Assembly (NCBI RefSeq): GCF_002222615.2
Contig: NZ_CP022412.2
Location: 992,001-1,056,000 of the forward strand
DNA length: 64,000 nt
Direction: 5' to 3'
Source: Bacteroides caccae
GTDB lineage: Bacteria > Bacteroidota > Bacteroidia > Bacteroidales > Bacteroidaceae
The position numbers and the translations under genes are program-made. Under the pieces are notes generated by a model. The model ran no database searches. It was not told the DNA's origin and worked only from the letters and a program-made list of their open reading frames with translations. Positions 27,587 through 36,368 of this stretch are shown here, piece by piece (position 1 is the first letter of the stretch; every line of letters starts with the position of its first letter).

Positions 27587-29944
27587 ATGAAAAACTCTCT
27601 CTTTAGATATTTGTGCCTGGCGGTTGCATTAGTATCATGCAACCTTGCCGGTGCGCAACAAAAAGCGAATTATCAGTTAGCGGAAAAGTTCCGTTTGTTG
27701 GAGCAAAATCCTATAGATAAGTATTCTACAGAAGTCAGACCGACGTTTATCAACGATACGGATTGCTTTTATTACTCTTTTACAACACGTGAAGGAAAGA
27801 AATATTATTATGTTAATCCGAAGAAGAAGGAGAAACGATTGTTGTTTGATACGGATGAGTTATTGAGCAAAATTGCAGTATATACCAAGAAAGCCTATTC
27901 TTCGGCAGATCCGCATTTGTCTTTCACATTTATGAAGGACAACGAAACCATTCGTATTGATTTTGACCGCGGACTTTATACATACAATATCCATACAAAA
28001 GAATTGAAGCAACTCGATGAGAAGCCAACGTATAAAACCGGCGACCCGTATTGGATGAAATATTCTCCGGATAGCTTGTATTTTCTTTATGCCAGTAAGG
28101 ATAACTTGTATTTCGTTGGAAACCCGAAAAAGGGACAGGATACAATCCCGGTTCAATTGACGACGGACGGTATGCCGGATTATACATTCAACCGTGAAGA
28201 CGAAGGCAAGATGGAAGGCCGTTTCGGAGCCGAATCGGCTCACTGGATTCCGGGAAGCCACCGTTTCTACGCTGTCCGTGAAGACAACCGGAAAGTCCGT
28301 GACTTGTGGGTTATTAATTCTTTATCCAAGCCTTCTCCTGAACTGATCACTTATAAAGCTGAATTGGCCGGCGATAAAAATGTGACTCAATATGAATTAC
28401 TGTTGGGAGATATAGACAAGCGGGAAGTTAAGAAGGTGGATATCAATCGTTGGCCGGATCAGTATATTGATGTATTGTATGCGTCAAAAGACGGAAAACG
28501 CTTGTACTTCCAACGCTATAACCGTACATGGAACCAGTCGGATATTTGCGAAGTGGATGTAGAGACCGGAAAAGTGCGTGTGGTGATTCATGAAGAAAAC
28601 AAGCCGTATCTCGATTATCAGATGCGTAATGTTTCTTTCCTGAATGACGGAAAAGAAATCCTGTTCCGTTCCGAACGTAACGGTTGGGGACATTATTATC
28701 TGTATGATACAGCAACAGGAAACCTGAAGAATCAACTGACAGACGGTACTTGGGTAGCCGGCCCGGTTGCGCAGATTGATACTGTCGGACGCAAGATGTA
28801 TTTCTATGGTTATGGACGGGAGAAAGGAATTGACCCTTATTACTATATTCTTTATGAAGCTCATTTGGATCGTCCGAATGCACTCCGTCTGTTGACGCCG
28901 GAGAATGCGTCACACGAAGTCAGTATCTCTCCCTCCTGTCGCTATCTGGTAGATTCATATTCTACCGTGTCGCAGGAGCCGGTAAACGTGGTTCGCAACC
29001 GGAATGGGAAGGTAATCATGACATTGGAGAAACCGGACTTGCAACCTGTCTATGAAATGGGCTGGAAAGCTCCGGAACGTTTTAAAGTAAAAGCTGCCGA
29101 CGGAGTAACCGACCTTTATGGTGTGATGTGGAAGCCCGCCGATTTTGATTCGACGAAAGTTTACCCTATTATTTCAAATGTTTATCCGGGGCCGTTCTTC
29201 GAGTACGTGCCGACTCGTTTCACAATAAATGATGTTTATAACACCCGTTTGGCTCAACTGGGATTCATTGTAATTACCGTAGGCCACAGAGGGGGTACTC
29301 CAATGCGTGGAAAGGCTTATCATACCTATGGATACAATAATATGCGCGATTATCCGCTGGCGGATGATAAATATGCTATCGAACAACTGGCTGCCCGTTA
29401 TCCCTTTATAGATGCTACCAAGGTAGGTATTTACGGTCATTCAGGCGGCGGATTTATGTCGGCTGCCGCTATTTGCACTTATCCGGACTTTTATTCGGCT
29501 GCTGTCTCATCGGCCGGTAACCATGACAATCGTATTTACAATAAAGGTTTCGTGGAGATTCATTATGGTGTAGATGAGAAGGTGACAACGACTAAAGACA
29601 GTTTGGGAGTAGAGAGCAAAACGTATAATTATAGTGTACGTGTGCGTCCGAATCAGGAGTTGGCGAAGAATTACAAACATGGATTGCTGCTGTTTACCGG
29701 TGCCATAGACCAGACTGTGAATCCGGCCAATACTTTACGTCTGGTAGATGCATTGATTAAAGCGGATAAGGACTTTGATATGTTTGTGTTACCTAAATGT
29801 ACTCATGGATTCTTCGGTGAGTCCGAGAGCTTTTTTGAGCATAAAATGTGGCGTCATTTTGCACGTCTGTTGTTACATGATAACTCGGCAGACTGTGATA
29901 TTGATTTGAATAAAGATATGATAAAAGATGAAAGGAGAAGATAA
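27587..29944 (+). CDS. S9 family peptidase, DPP-IV type (second of tandem pair)
   Basis: A 785-residue paralogue of the gene just upstream, alike from the N-terminus (ANYQLAEKFRLLEQNP against ANYELAEKFHEFTLGG) to the end. The nucleophile is Ser619 in GIYGHSGGGFMSAAAICTYPDFY, nearly identical in both; the acid is in TGAIDQTVNPAN and the base in KCTHGFFG. Note AIDQ here against DMDK in the partner, and CTHG against GAGHG, changes close to the active site that may shift specificity. The signal sequence LCLAVALVSCNLAGA contains a Cys and could be read as a lipoprotein signal. Confidence 0.93.
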   Translation: MKNSLFRYLCLAVALVSCNLAGAQQKANYQLAEKFRLLEQNPIDKYSTEVRPTFINDTDCFYYSFTTREGKKYYYVNPKKKEKRLLFDTDELLSKIAVYTKKAYSSADPHLSFTFMKDNETIRIDFDRGLYTYNIHTKELKQLDEKPTYKTGDPYWMKYSPDSLYFLYASKDNLYFVGNPKKGQDTIPVQLTTDGMPDYTFNREDEGKMEGRFGAESAHWIPGSHRFYAVREDNRKVRDLWVINSLSKPSPELITYKAELAGDKNVTQYELLLGDIDKREVKKVDINRWPDQYIDVLYASKDGKRLYFQRYNRTWNQSDICEVDVETGKVRVVIHEENKPYLDYQMRNVSFLNDGKEILFRSERNGWGHYYLYDTATGNLKNQLTDGTWVAGPVAQIDTVGRKMYFYGYGREKGIDPYYYILYEAHLDRPNALRLLTPENASHEVSISPSCRYLVDSYSTVSQEPVNVVRNRNGKVIMTLEKPDLQPVYEMGWKAPERFKVKAADGVTDLYGVMWKPADFDSTKVYPIISNVYPGPFFEYVPTRFTINDVYNTRLAQLGFIVITVGHRGGTPMRGKAYHTYGYNNMRDYPLADDKYAIEQLAARYPFIDATKVGIYGHSGGGFMSAAAICTYPDFYSAAVSSAGNHDNRIYNKGFVEIHYGVDEKVTTTKDSLGVESKTYNYSVRVRPNQELAKNYKHGLLLFTGAIDQTVNPANTLRLVDALIKADKDFDMFVLPKCTHGFFGESESFFEHKMWRHFARLLLHDNSADCDIDLNKDMIKDERRR

Positions 29945-29945
29945 A

Positions 29946-32651
29946 ATGAAGCAGACAATAATGGGAATCGGATTAATAGTGGGAGTGTTAGTCGGTTTTG
30001 TCCCGAGTGTCGATGCTCAAACACAGAAGAAGCCGGTTGACATTGAAGCCTGCATGTCGTGGAAGCGTGTTGAATCGCCGGATATCTCCCCAACAGGACG
30101 TTGGGTTACCTACCGGATTGCACCTATGGAGTACAATCCTGAAAACACCGACGCAAAAACTGTACATCTGTTTGATACACGTACCCGCAAGGAGATTCTG
30201 CTGGATGATGTGGAAAACATTGAGTTTTATAATTCGGATCAAGCTCTTTCTTATCAGAAGGCTGACTCTACAGGAAATATGAAGACGATCCTGATGGAAC
30301 TTCCTTCAGGTATCAAGAAAGAATGGAAATATAAGGAATCTTTCCGGCCGGTAAATGGAACTCCTTATTCAGTCTCAGTGACAAACGTTCCGAAAGATAC
30401 GGTCAATCATGTCCCGTCTTTTAATCGTTTGGTGGTTCGTCATCTGAAAACCGGTACTGCTTTTCAGATTGATAGTATTGGCTATTATACCTTATACAAT
30501 GAAGGACGTTCTATCATTTTTGTACGCAGGCAGGCAAAAGGAAACGCATTGTGTTATGGCCCATTGACGGGACCCTATCAGACTATCTATCAGAGTGCTG
30601 TAAAGAAAGAACCTGTTTCTTTCAGTTTGGATACAAAACTGATGACAGGAGAATTCAGTATTAAGGATTCGCTATGGTATAATTTCTCTTTAAAGAAGAA
30701 TACCTGCGATTTGGTCTTCGACCGTAAAGAGGTGATTCTACCGGCAGGAATGGAACTTGCGCGGGCCACTCTGTCGCACAGTCAGAAGTTCCTGACAATG
30801 GAACTCAGACCTTATCAGGAGAAAGTAAATAAAGATAAAAAAGAAGAGGAAGTAAAGCCGGATAAGAGTTTCGAACTGGAGCTGTGGACTTGGGATGAAT
30901 ATGAAGTTCCTACGTTGCAGACTCGTGGTCGTTATTTCCGTCCTCAATATTCAAAATATATCTATGATATTGCTTCCGGAAAATTGACGGAAGTAGCTCC
31001 CGGTCATGCTGATTTGTTGGAACCGGACCGTGCAGAAGAAATACATTATGTGCTTTATACGGACGAAACTCCCTATCGTATGCAGAAAGAATGGCTTAAT
31101 GAAGTGCCGTTTGATATCTATTCTGTGAATGTGCATACAGGAAAAAAGCAATTGGTAGGACGTAGCTATCGGACAAGGCCGAAGTGGTCAATGAACGGTA
31201 AATGGGCTGTGATGTATGATCCTGTTGCACAGGTATGGAATAAGTTTGACGGAACAACGGGTAAGGTTACCGATATTTCAACAGCTATTGGTTATCCGGT
31301 ATTCGAGGAAACTTATGATAAACCGAATCCTGCGCCTGCCTATGGCATTGCAGGTTGGACTGCTGATGGTAATAATGTACTGATTTACGATGCTTATGAC
31401 TGGTGGAAGATAGATTTAACCGGAGAACGTCAGCCGGAATGTTTCACCAAGGGATATGGCCGCAAAAATAAGAGATCTATCCGTAAAATGACCAGCAATA
31501 TTGATAAGGAAGTTTTCAAACCGGACGAGACGGTTGTAGTCAGCGTGTGGGATGAGAATACGATGGATGAAGGCATTTATTCGCTTGACATGAAAGGTCG
31601 TTTGAAGAAGCTTGCGGAAGGTCCTTATATCTATGCGATTCATCGTTTCTCGGATAATCAGAAGTATTGCATCTGGAATCGTCAGAATATGTCAGAATTC
31701 CGTGATCTGTGGTGGAGCAAAGCCGATTTCTCCGATCCGATCCGTATAACGAATGCTAATCCTCAGCAAAGTGAATACAAATGGGGAACTGCAAAGTTGG
31801 TGGAATGGACAAACTATGAGAATAAACCCAATAAGGGAATACTTTATCTGCCGGAAGATTATGATCCTCAAAAAGAATATCCCGTACTGGTACAATTCTA
31901 TGAAACGCATTCAGGTGGATTGAATACTTATCATGCTCCGATGTTGAGCAGCGCAATGGGTGATGTGATGTATTTCGTCAGCAACGGATATATCGTATTC
32001 ATGCCGGATGTGCATTTCACTATAGGAACACCGGGACAGAGTTGTTATGATGCCGTAGTAAGCGGAACCAAATATTTGATAGAGCAGGGGATAGCACATC
32101 CGGGAAAGATAGGTCTGCAAGGACATAGCTGGTCGGGATTCCAAACCAGTTATCTGGTGACTAAAACTGATCTATTTACTTGTGCCAATATTGGTGCTCC
32201 TATCACTGATATGGTGACCGGTTATTTGGGCATTCGTGGTGGAAGCGGTTTACCGCGTTATTTCATGTACGAAGAATGGCAAAGCCGTATGGGAAAGAAT
32301 TTGTGGGAAGCCAAGGACAAATATCTGGCAAACTCCGCTATCATAGAGGCCGATAAAATACATACGCCGTTACTGATCTGGCATAATGACAAAGATGAGG
32401 CTGTGGCTTATGAACAGGGGCGTGCCTTGTATTTGGCTATGCGCCGTTTACAGCGTCCGGCATGGCATCTCAACTACAAAGGTGAAGGACATTTCCTTAG
32501 TAATCAGGCTGCCCAGAAGGACTGGACTATCCGGATGATGCAATTCTTCGACTATTACCTGAAAGGAACAAAAGAACCGCGTTGGATGAAAGAGGGTATT
32601 CATCTGAGAGAACGTGGCATTGACCAAAAATATGATTTACTAGAAAAATAA
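29946..32651 (+). CDS. S9 family prolyl oligopeptidase-like peptidase
   Basis: A 901-residue exported peptidase, longer and distant from the two S9 genes upstream. The frame is open from 29928, overlapping the previous gene, but the ATG at 29946 lies right after the preceding stop with AGGAG about 10 bases upstream and starts a signal peptide (MKQTIMGIGLIVGVLVGFVP). The propeller region includes a charged Lys/Glu stretch (KVNKDKKEEEVKPDKS). The hydrolase domain has the nucleophile Ser728 in LQGHSWSGFQTS, the acid in WHNDKDEAV and the base in GEGHFLS. The HSWSG motif places it with the long S9 peptidases of Bacteroidota. Confidence 0.92.
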   Translation: MKQTIMGIGLIVGVLVGFVPSVDAQTQKKPVDIEACMSWKRVESPDISPTGRWVTYRIAPMEYNPENTDAKTVHLFDTRTRKEILLDDVENIEFYNSDQALSYQKADSTGNMKTILMELPSGIKKEWKYKESFRPVNGTPYSVSVTNVPKDTVNHVPSFNRLVVRHLKTGTAFQIDSIGYYTLYNEGRSIIFVRRQAKGNALCYGPLTGPYQTIYQSAVKKEPVSFSLDTKLMTGEFSIKDSLWYNFSLKKNTCDLVFDRKEVILPAGMELARATLSHSQKFLTMELRPYQEKVNKDKKEEEVKPDKSFELELWTWDEYEVPTLQTRGRYFRPQYSKYIYDIASGKLTEVAPGHADLLEPDRAEEIHYVLYTDETPYRMQKEWLNEVPFDIYSVNVHTGKKQLVGRSYRTRPKWSMNGKWAVMYDPVAQVWNKFDGTTGKVTDISTAIGYPVFEETYDKPNPAPAYGIAGWTADGNNVLIYDAYDWWKIDLTGERQPECFTKGYGRKNKRSIRKMTSNIDKEVFKPDETVVVSVWDENTMDEGIYSLDMKGRLKKLAEGPYIYAIHRFSDNQKYCIWNRQNMSEFRDLWWSKADFSDPIRITNANPQQSEYKWGTAKLVEWTNYENKPNKGILYLPEDYDPQKEYPVLVQFYETHSGGLNTYHAPMLSSAMGDVMYFVSNGYIVFMPDVHFTIGTPGQSCYDAVVSGTKYLIEQGIAHPGKIGLQGHSWSGFQTSYLVTKTDLFTCANIGAPITDMVTGYLGIRGGSGLPRYFMYEEWQSRMGKNLWEAKDKYLANSAIIEADKIHTPLLIWHNDKDEAVAYEQGRALYLAMRRLQRPAWHLNYKGEGHFLSNQAAQKDWTIRMMQFFDYYLKGTKEPRWMKEGIHLRERGIDQKYDLLEK

Positions 32652-32656
32652 ATGAA

Positions 32657-33079
32657 ATGAAGAAACTATTAATGACAGTTATGGCTCTGTCTTGCTTTGC
32701 ATTCAGCAGCTATGGACAGAAGAAGGTGGAGAAACAAATTATAGGTAAATGGTGCAATCCTTATACCTATCAGTCTACCGGTGAACTGAAAGGATTTGAG
32801 TTTAAAAAAGGTGGGAAATGCTCTGCCGTCAATATTCCCTCTTTGGATTTGAAGACTTGGAAGATTGATAAAGATGGCTATTTAATCGTTGAAGGGTTTA
32901 GCAAAGGAGAAGATGGAAAGGTGGAAGTGTATAAGACACGTGAACGTATAGGTTACATAACACCTGATTCATTGGAATTGGTTGCGCAGGACGGACCTCC
33001 ACGGTTGGCTTTCCTGTATCTGAATACCAAGTCTATCAAGAAGTTGGTCACTTCGGAAGTGGCTCCCGACAAGAAGTAA
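32657..33079 (+). CDS. Small exported lipocalin-like protein
   Basis: A 140-residue protein with a signal peptide (KKLLMTVMALSCFAFSSYG). The mature part opens with KQIIGKWCNPYT, the IxGKW motif that starts lipocalin-like domains in Bacteroides, and continues as alternating beta strands (GFEFKKGGKCSAVNI, TWKIDKDGYLIVEG). It is the last gene of the SusCD-S9 operon, five bases after the third peptidase, and precedes a terminator. The function is unknown; it may bind a small ligand. Confidence 0.7.
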   Translation: MKKLLMTVMALSCFAFSSYGQKKVEKQIIGKWCNPYTYQSTGELKGFEFKKGGKCSAVNIPSLDLKTWKIDKDGYLIVEGFSKGEDGKVEVYKTRERIGYITPDSLELVAQDGPPRLAFLYLNTKSIKKLVTSEVAPDKK

Positions 33080-33131
33080 TAAATCTCTCTCTTAAATAAT
33101 TTAATGTTAATTAGCGAAGGCTAATGAGAAT

Positions 33132-33164
33132 GCCCTGTCGTAGTGATTACGATAGGGCGTTTTT
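33132..33164 (+). terminator. Rho-independent terminator of the SusCD-S9 operon
   Basis: GCCCTGTCGTA (33132-33142) pairs with TACGATAGGGC (33148-33158) through 11 positions, one a G-U pair, followed by G and five T. It lies 52 bases after the lipocalin-like gene. Confidence 0.9.
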
Positions 33165-33198
33165 CCATTTATAGAGGATGATTGAGAAAGTCTGGTAT

Positions 33199-33615
33199 TT
33201 AGTGTAGCATTGCCAATGCCTTATTTTCCGCCGCTTCCATAATTTCCCGTTCTCCGGGTCCTTTATCGTTTATACCGCAAAGATGAAGTATCCCGTGAAT
33301 AATGACACGGTGGAGTTCATTGTCATAAGAAGCGCCGAATTGTTCTGCATTGGTGCGTACCGTATCCAAGCTGATGAACAAGTCTCCGGACAGGCGGTCG
33401 CCCTCACAATAGTCGAAAGTAATGATGTCCGTGTAGTAGTCGTGTTGCAGATATTGGCGGTTTACTTCCAGAATTTTTTCATCGGAACAGAAAATATAAG
33501 CGATTTCACCGAGTCTTTTTCCATAGGAAGCAGCTACGGCTTTGATCCATTCCGTAGTCTCGCGTTTCTTGATTTCAGGCATTTTGATGCCTTCTGTTTG
33601 ATAAGTTACAGCCAT
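33199..33615 (-). CDS. ybeY: rRNA maturation factor / endoribonuclease YbeY
   Basis: A 138-residue protein of the UPF0054 family, required for 16S rRNA 3' processing and ribosome quality control. The family motif HGILHLCGIND is present with two of the three zinc histidines. The third histidine of the usual HGxLHLxGYDH pattern is replaced: the sequence reads INDK. The start MAVTYQTEGIKMPEIKKRET is taken from the ATG at 33615; the second Met is 11 codons in. The gene is last in a minus-strand pair, 16 bases after the nucleoside-recognition protein gene, and converges on the S9 operon. Confidence 0.93.
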   Translation of the reverse strand: MAVTYQTEGIKMPEIKKRETTEWIKAVAASYGKRLGEIAYIFCSDEKILEVNRQYLQHDYYTDIITFDYCEGDRLSGDLFISLDTVRTNAEQFGASYDNELHRVIIHGILHLCGINDKGPGEREIMEAAENKALAMLH

Positions 33616-33631
33616 AATTGAATGTTATGAT

Positions 33632-34864
33632 TTAAAAGAAAAATAAATAACTGATTAAGATAGCGGCTATGATACCCGAGAAGTCGGCTATCAGGCCACA
33701 GGTGACGGCGTTGCGGGTCTTGGTGATACCTACGCTGCCGAAGTAAACGGCAAGGATGTAGAATGTGGTATCCGACGCCCCGCGTACCACGCAACTCATG
33801 CGTCCTACAAACGAATCCGGCCCCAGTTCCTTCATTGTATCAATCATCAACCCGTTGGCACCGCTGCCGCTAAGCGATTTCATCAATGCAGTGGGCAGTG
33901 CTCCCACAAAGCTTGTGTCGACTCCGCATAGTCCTACTACGTATCCGATACCTCCCACCAGAAAATCCATGGCTCCCGAAGTACGGAATACCGCAATGCC
34001 TACCAGAAAAGCAACCAGATAAGGAATAATGCGCACAGCTGTCGTAAACCCTTCCTTGGCTCCTTCCACGAAAGAATCATATACGTTAATCTTCTTTCTG
34101 ACACCCGTTAAAATAAACAGGATAATGACACTGAACAGAAGAATATTCGCTATCAGGGTAGAGTAAGTGCCCATATCTTCCCGAGAAACACTCAGGAACA
34201 GGTAAATCAAACCGGAGAAGAAAAGACAGATGATACCCATTAAAATCAGAATGGGCTTATTGATCAGGTTTATCTTCTGGGCGATACTGACTGCTATGAC
34301 CCCGACCAGAGTGGAAATGAAGGTACTTAACAGAATAGGAATAAATACATCCGTAGGCTGGGCAGCTCCCATTTGTGCCCGGTAAACCATGATACTGATC
34401 GGGATGATGATGAGGCCGGAAGTATTAATCACCAGAAACATAATCATCGGATTGGAAGCGGTATCTTTTTTCGGATTCAACTCTTGCAATTCTTTCATCG
34501 CTTTTAGTCCCAACGGGGTGGCGGCATTGTCCAGTCCGAGCATATTGGCGGACATATTCATAAAGATAGAACCTAACACCGGATGTCCTTTAGGTATATC
34601 CGGAAACAATCGGCAGAGTACCGGACTCAGGAAACGTGCCAGAGCATTAATCAGTCCGCTGTTCTCTCCGACTTTCATGATACCCAGCCAGAGGGCCAAT
34701 ACTCCCGTAAGTCCCAACGAGATTTCGAAAGCTGTCTTTGACGAATCGAATGTAGAGTTCATGATAGCCGTAAATATCTCCGTATCTCCCAGGAAAATTA
34801 CTTTTATAAGGGCGATAATAAAGGCGACGACAAAGAATCCTATCCAGATGTAATTTAAAACCAT
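33632..34864 (-). CDS. SpmA/SpmB-type fused membrane protein (nucleoside recognition domains)
   Basis: A 410-residue polytopic membrane protein with about ten hydrophobic segments. The N-terminal half (LTGVLALWLGIMKVGENSGL, NMSANMLGLDNAATPLGLKAM) matches spore maturation protein A and the C-terminal half (FTTAVRIIPYLVAFLVGIAVFRTSGAM, GASDTTFYILAVYFGSVG) matches spore maturation protein B; both carry the gate domain. In non-sporing Bacteroidota the two are commonly fused. The transported or sensed compound is unknown; nucleoside transport is only suggested by family naming. Confidence 0.85.
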   Translation of the reverse strand: MVLNYIWIGFFVVAFIIALIKVIFLGDTEIFTAIMNSTFDSSKTAFEISLGLTGVLALWLGIMKVGENSGLINALARFLSPVLCRLFPDIPKGHPVLGSIFMNMSANMLGLDNAATPLGLKAMKELQELNPKKDTASNPMIMFLVINTSGLIIIPISIMVYRAQMGAAQPTDVFIPILLSTFISTLVGVIAVSIAQKINLINKPILILMGIICLFFSGLIYLFLSVSREDMGTYSTLIANILLFSVIILFILTGVRKKINVYDSFVEGAKEGFTTAVRIIPYLVAFLVGIAVFRTSGAMDFLVGGIGYVVGLCGVDTSFVGALPTALMKSLSGSGANGLMIDTMKELGPDSFVGRMSCVVRGASDTTFYILAVYFGSVGITKTRNAVTCGLIADFSGIIAAILISYLFFF

Positions 34865-34970
34865 AGTTGATAGCGTGTATATAGATGATGCAAAAGTAGT
34901 TATTACGTTTCAAATAAACTAATAACAGGATAAAAGGTTGTCTCCCGACACGTCATAGATGAAGACTTCG

Positions 34971-35075
34971 TTGCACAGACAGTGCTTCCCCGCTGGCACA
35001 ACTGTGCCATCGCAGTGGCACGATAGTGCCAACAGGGTGGCATGGCTGTGCCAATACGTTGGCACAAGGTTGGCC
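34971..35075. repeat. 22-bp-period palindromic repeat array (TGGCAC/GTGCCA type)
   Basis: TGGCAC (TGGCAT in the third unit) starts at 34994, 35016, 35038 and 35060, an exact 22-base step. In the first three units GTGCCA follows after 4 bases and is followed by 6 variable bases; the last unit ends TTGGCC. A decayed unit lies before the first (TTGCAC at 34971, GTGCTT at 34982, the latter exactly 22 bases ahead of the next arm). It fills the 345-bp gap between two divergent genes; the rest holds only the possible ruvB promoter. Confidence 0.92.
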
Positions 35076-35180
35076 CTATATTCTCTTAAATCTTTATAAA
35101 TAGCCTTCCGATAGCTGCCATTCAGAGCGTGCCCGGAGTTTTTATTCGTTTTTCTTGTACTGAAAATGAATGTAAATCTC

Positions 35181-35188
35181 TATCTTTG
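35181..35188 (+). promoter_or_regulatory. Possible -7 element of ruvB
   Basis: TATCTTTG fits the TAnnTTTG consensus and lies 21 bases before the ruvB ATG. The nearest TTG (35155-35157) is 23 bases upstream, slightly longer than the usual spacer. Confidence 0.45.
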
Positions 35189-35209
35189 TCTCCTACTTTC
35201 AAGAAATAA

Positions 35210-36241
35210 ATGGAACAGGAAGATTTTAACATACGCGAACATCAGCTTACTTCAAGGGAACGGGATTTTGAGAATGCACTCCGGCCGTTGAGTTTTGAGG
35301 ACTTTAGCGGACAGGATAAGGTGGTGGAAAACCTTCGCATCTTTGTGAAGGCGGCACGCTTGCGTGGCGAAGCACTCGACCATGTCCTGCTGCACGGACC
35401 TCCCGGATTGGGAAAAACAACGCTTTCAAATATCATTGCCAACGAGTTGGGAGTCGGCTTTAAGGTAACCTCCGGTCCGGTGCTCGATAAACCGGGAGAT
35501 TTGGCAGGTGTGCTGACCAGTCTCGAACCGAATGATGTACTCTTTATTGATGAAATTCATCGCTTGTCGCCCGTGGTGGAAGAATATCTTTATTCTGCCA
35601 TGGAAGACTATCGCATTGATATCATGATTGATAAAGGGCCTTCGGCACGTAGCATCCAGATAGATCTGAATCCTTTCACGCTGGTTGGCGCAACAACACG
35701 CAGCGGTCTGCTGACGGCACCGCTCCGTGCACGTTTCGGAATCAATCTGCATCTGGAATACTATGATGATGATATCTTGAGTAACATTATCCGTCGTTCC
35801 GCTTCCATATTGGATGTGCCTTGCTCGTTGCGTGCGGCAGGAGAGATTGCTTCCCGCAGCCGTGGGACGCCGCGTATTGCCAATGCCTTGCTCCGCCGGG
35901 TGCGCGACTTTGCACAGGTGAAGGGTTCCGGTTCTATTGACACGGAAATAGCCCAGTTTGCACTGGAGGCATTGAATATTGACAAGTACGGTCTGGATGA
36001 GATAGACAACAAGATACTTTGTACGATTATAGACAAGTTTAAGGGCGGTCCTGTGGGAATCACTACCATTGCTACGGCTTTGGGGGAAGATGCGGGGACG
36101 ATTGAGGAAGTTTACGAACCCTTCCTGATAAAAGAAGGATTCATGAAGCGTACTCCTCGCGGACGTGAGGTGACCGAACTTGCCTACAAACATTTGGGAA
36201 GAAGCCTTTATAACAGTCAGAAAACATTGTTTAACGACTGA
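35210..36241 (+). CDS. ruvB: Holliday junction branch migration ATPase RuvB
   Basis: A 343-residue AAA+ motor that drives branch migration with RuvA. Walker A is [13 protein letters not shown], Walker B is [10 protein letters not shown], sensor 1 is in LVGATTRSG, and the arginine region follows in [10 protein letters not shown]. The C-terminal winged helix ([33 protein letters not shown], in parts) binds DNA. The length equals the family norm. A DUF559 nuclease cassette follows within about 40 bases. Confidence 0.98.
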   Translation: MEQEDFNIREHQLTSRERDFENALRPLSFEDFSGQDKVVENLRIFVKAARLRGEALDHVLLHGPPGLGKTTLSNIIANELGVGFKVTSGPVLDKPGDLAGVLTSLEPNDVLFIDEIHRLSPVVEEYLYSAMEDYRIDIMIDKGPSARSIQIDLNPFTLVGATTRSGLLTAPLRARFGINLHLEYYDDDILSNIIRRSASILDVPCSLRAAGEIASRSRGTPRIANALLRRVRDFAQVKGSGSIDTEIAQFALEALNIDKYGLDEIDNKILCTIIDKFKGGPVGITTIATALGEDAGTIEEVYEPFLIKEGFMKRTPRGREVTELAYKHLGRSLYNSQKTLFND

Positions 36242-36279
36242 TAGTGGGCGGTACCATTTCACCGGAATTGATTAAAGTA

Positions 36280-36346
36280 AAAAGTCGGTAGTATCTCCAT
36301 TCTCCTCCTTCGGGAAGGAGGAGTACCCGTAGGGGGAGGTGGTAGG
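36280..36346 (+). repeat. Left inverted repeat of the DUF559 cassette
   Basis: This 67-bp arm is the exact reverse complement of 36741-36807. It holds a 9-bp hairpin (CTCCTCCTT at 36302-36310, CGGG loop, AAGGAGGAG at 36315-36323) followed by a G-rich tail that ends GGAGGTGGTAGG. Confidence 0.95.
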
Positions 36347-36368
36347 TGAATACATAAAACAATTATCT

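Noticed and set aside
36339..36368. GTG start for the DUF559 gene inside the left repeat
   Set aside because: The ATG at 36369 gives the normal family start (before KPELKSVRKDLR) and the extra ten residues have no family support.
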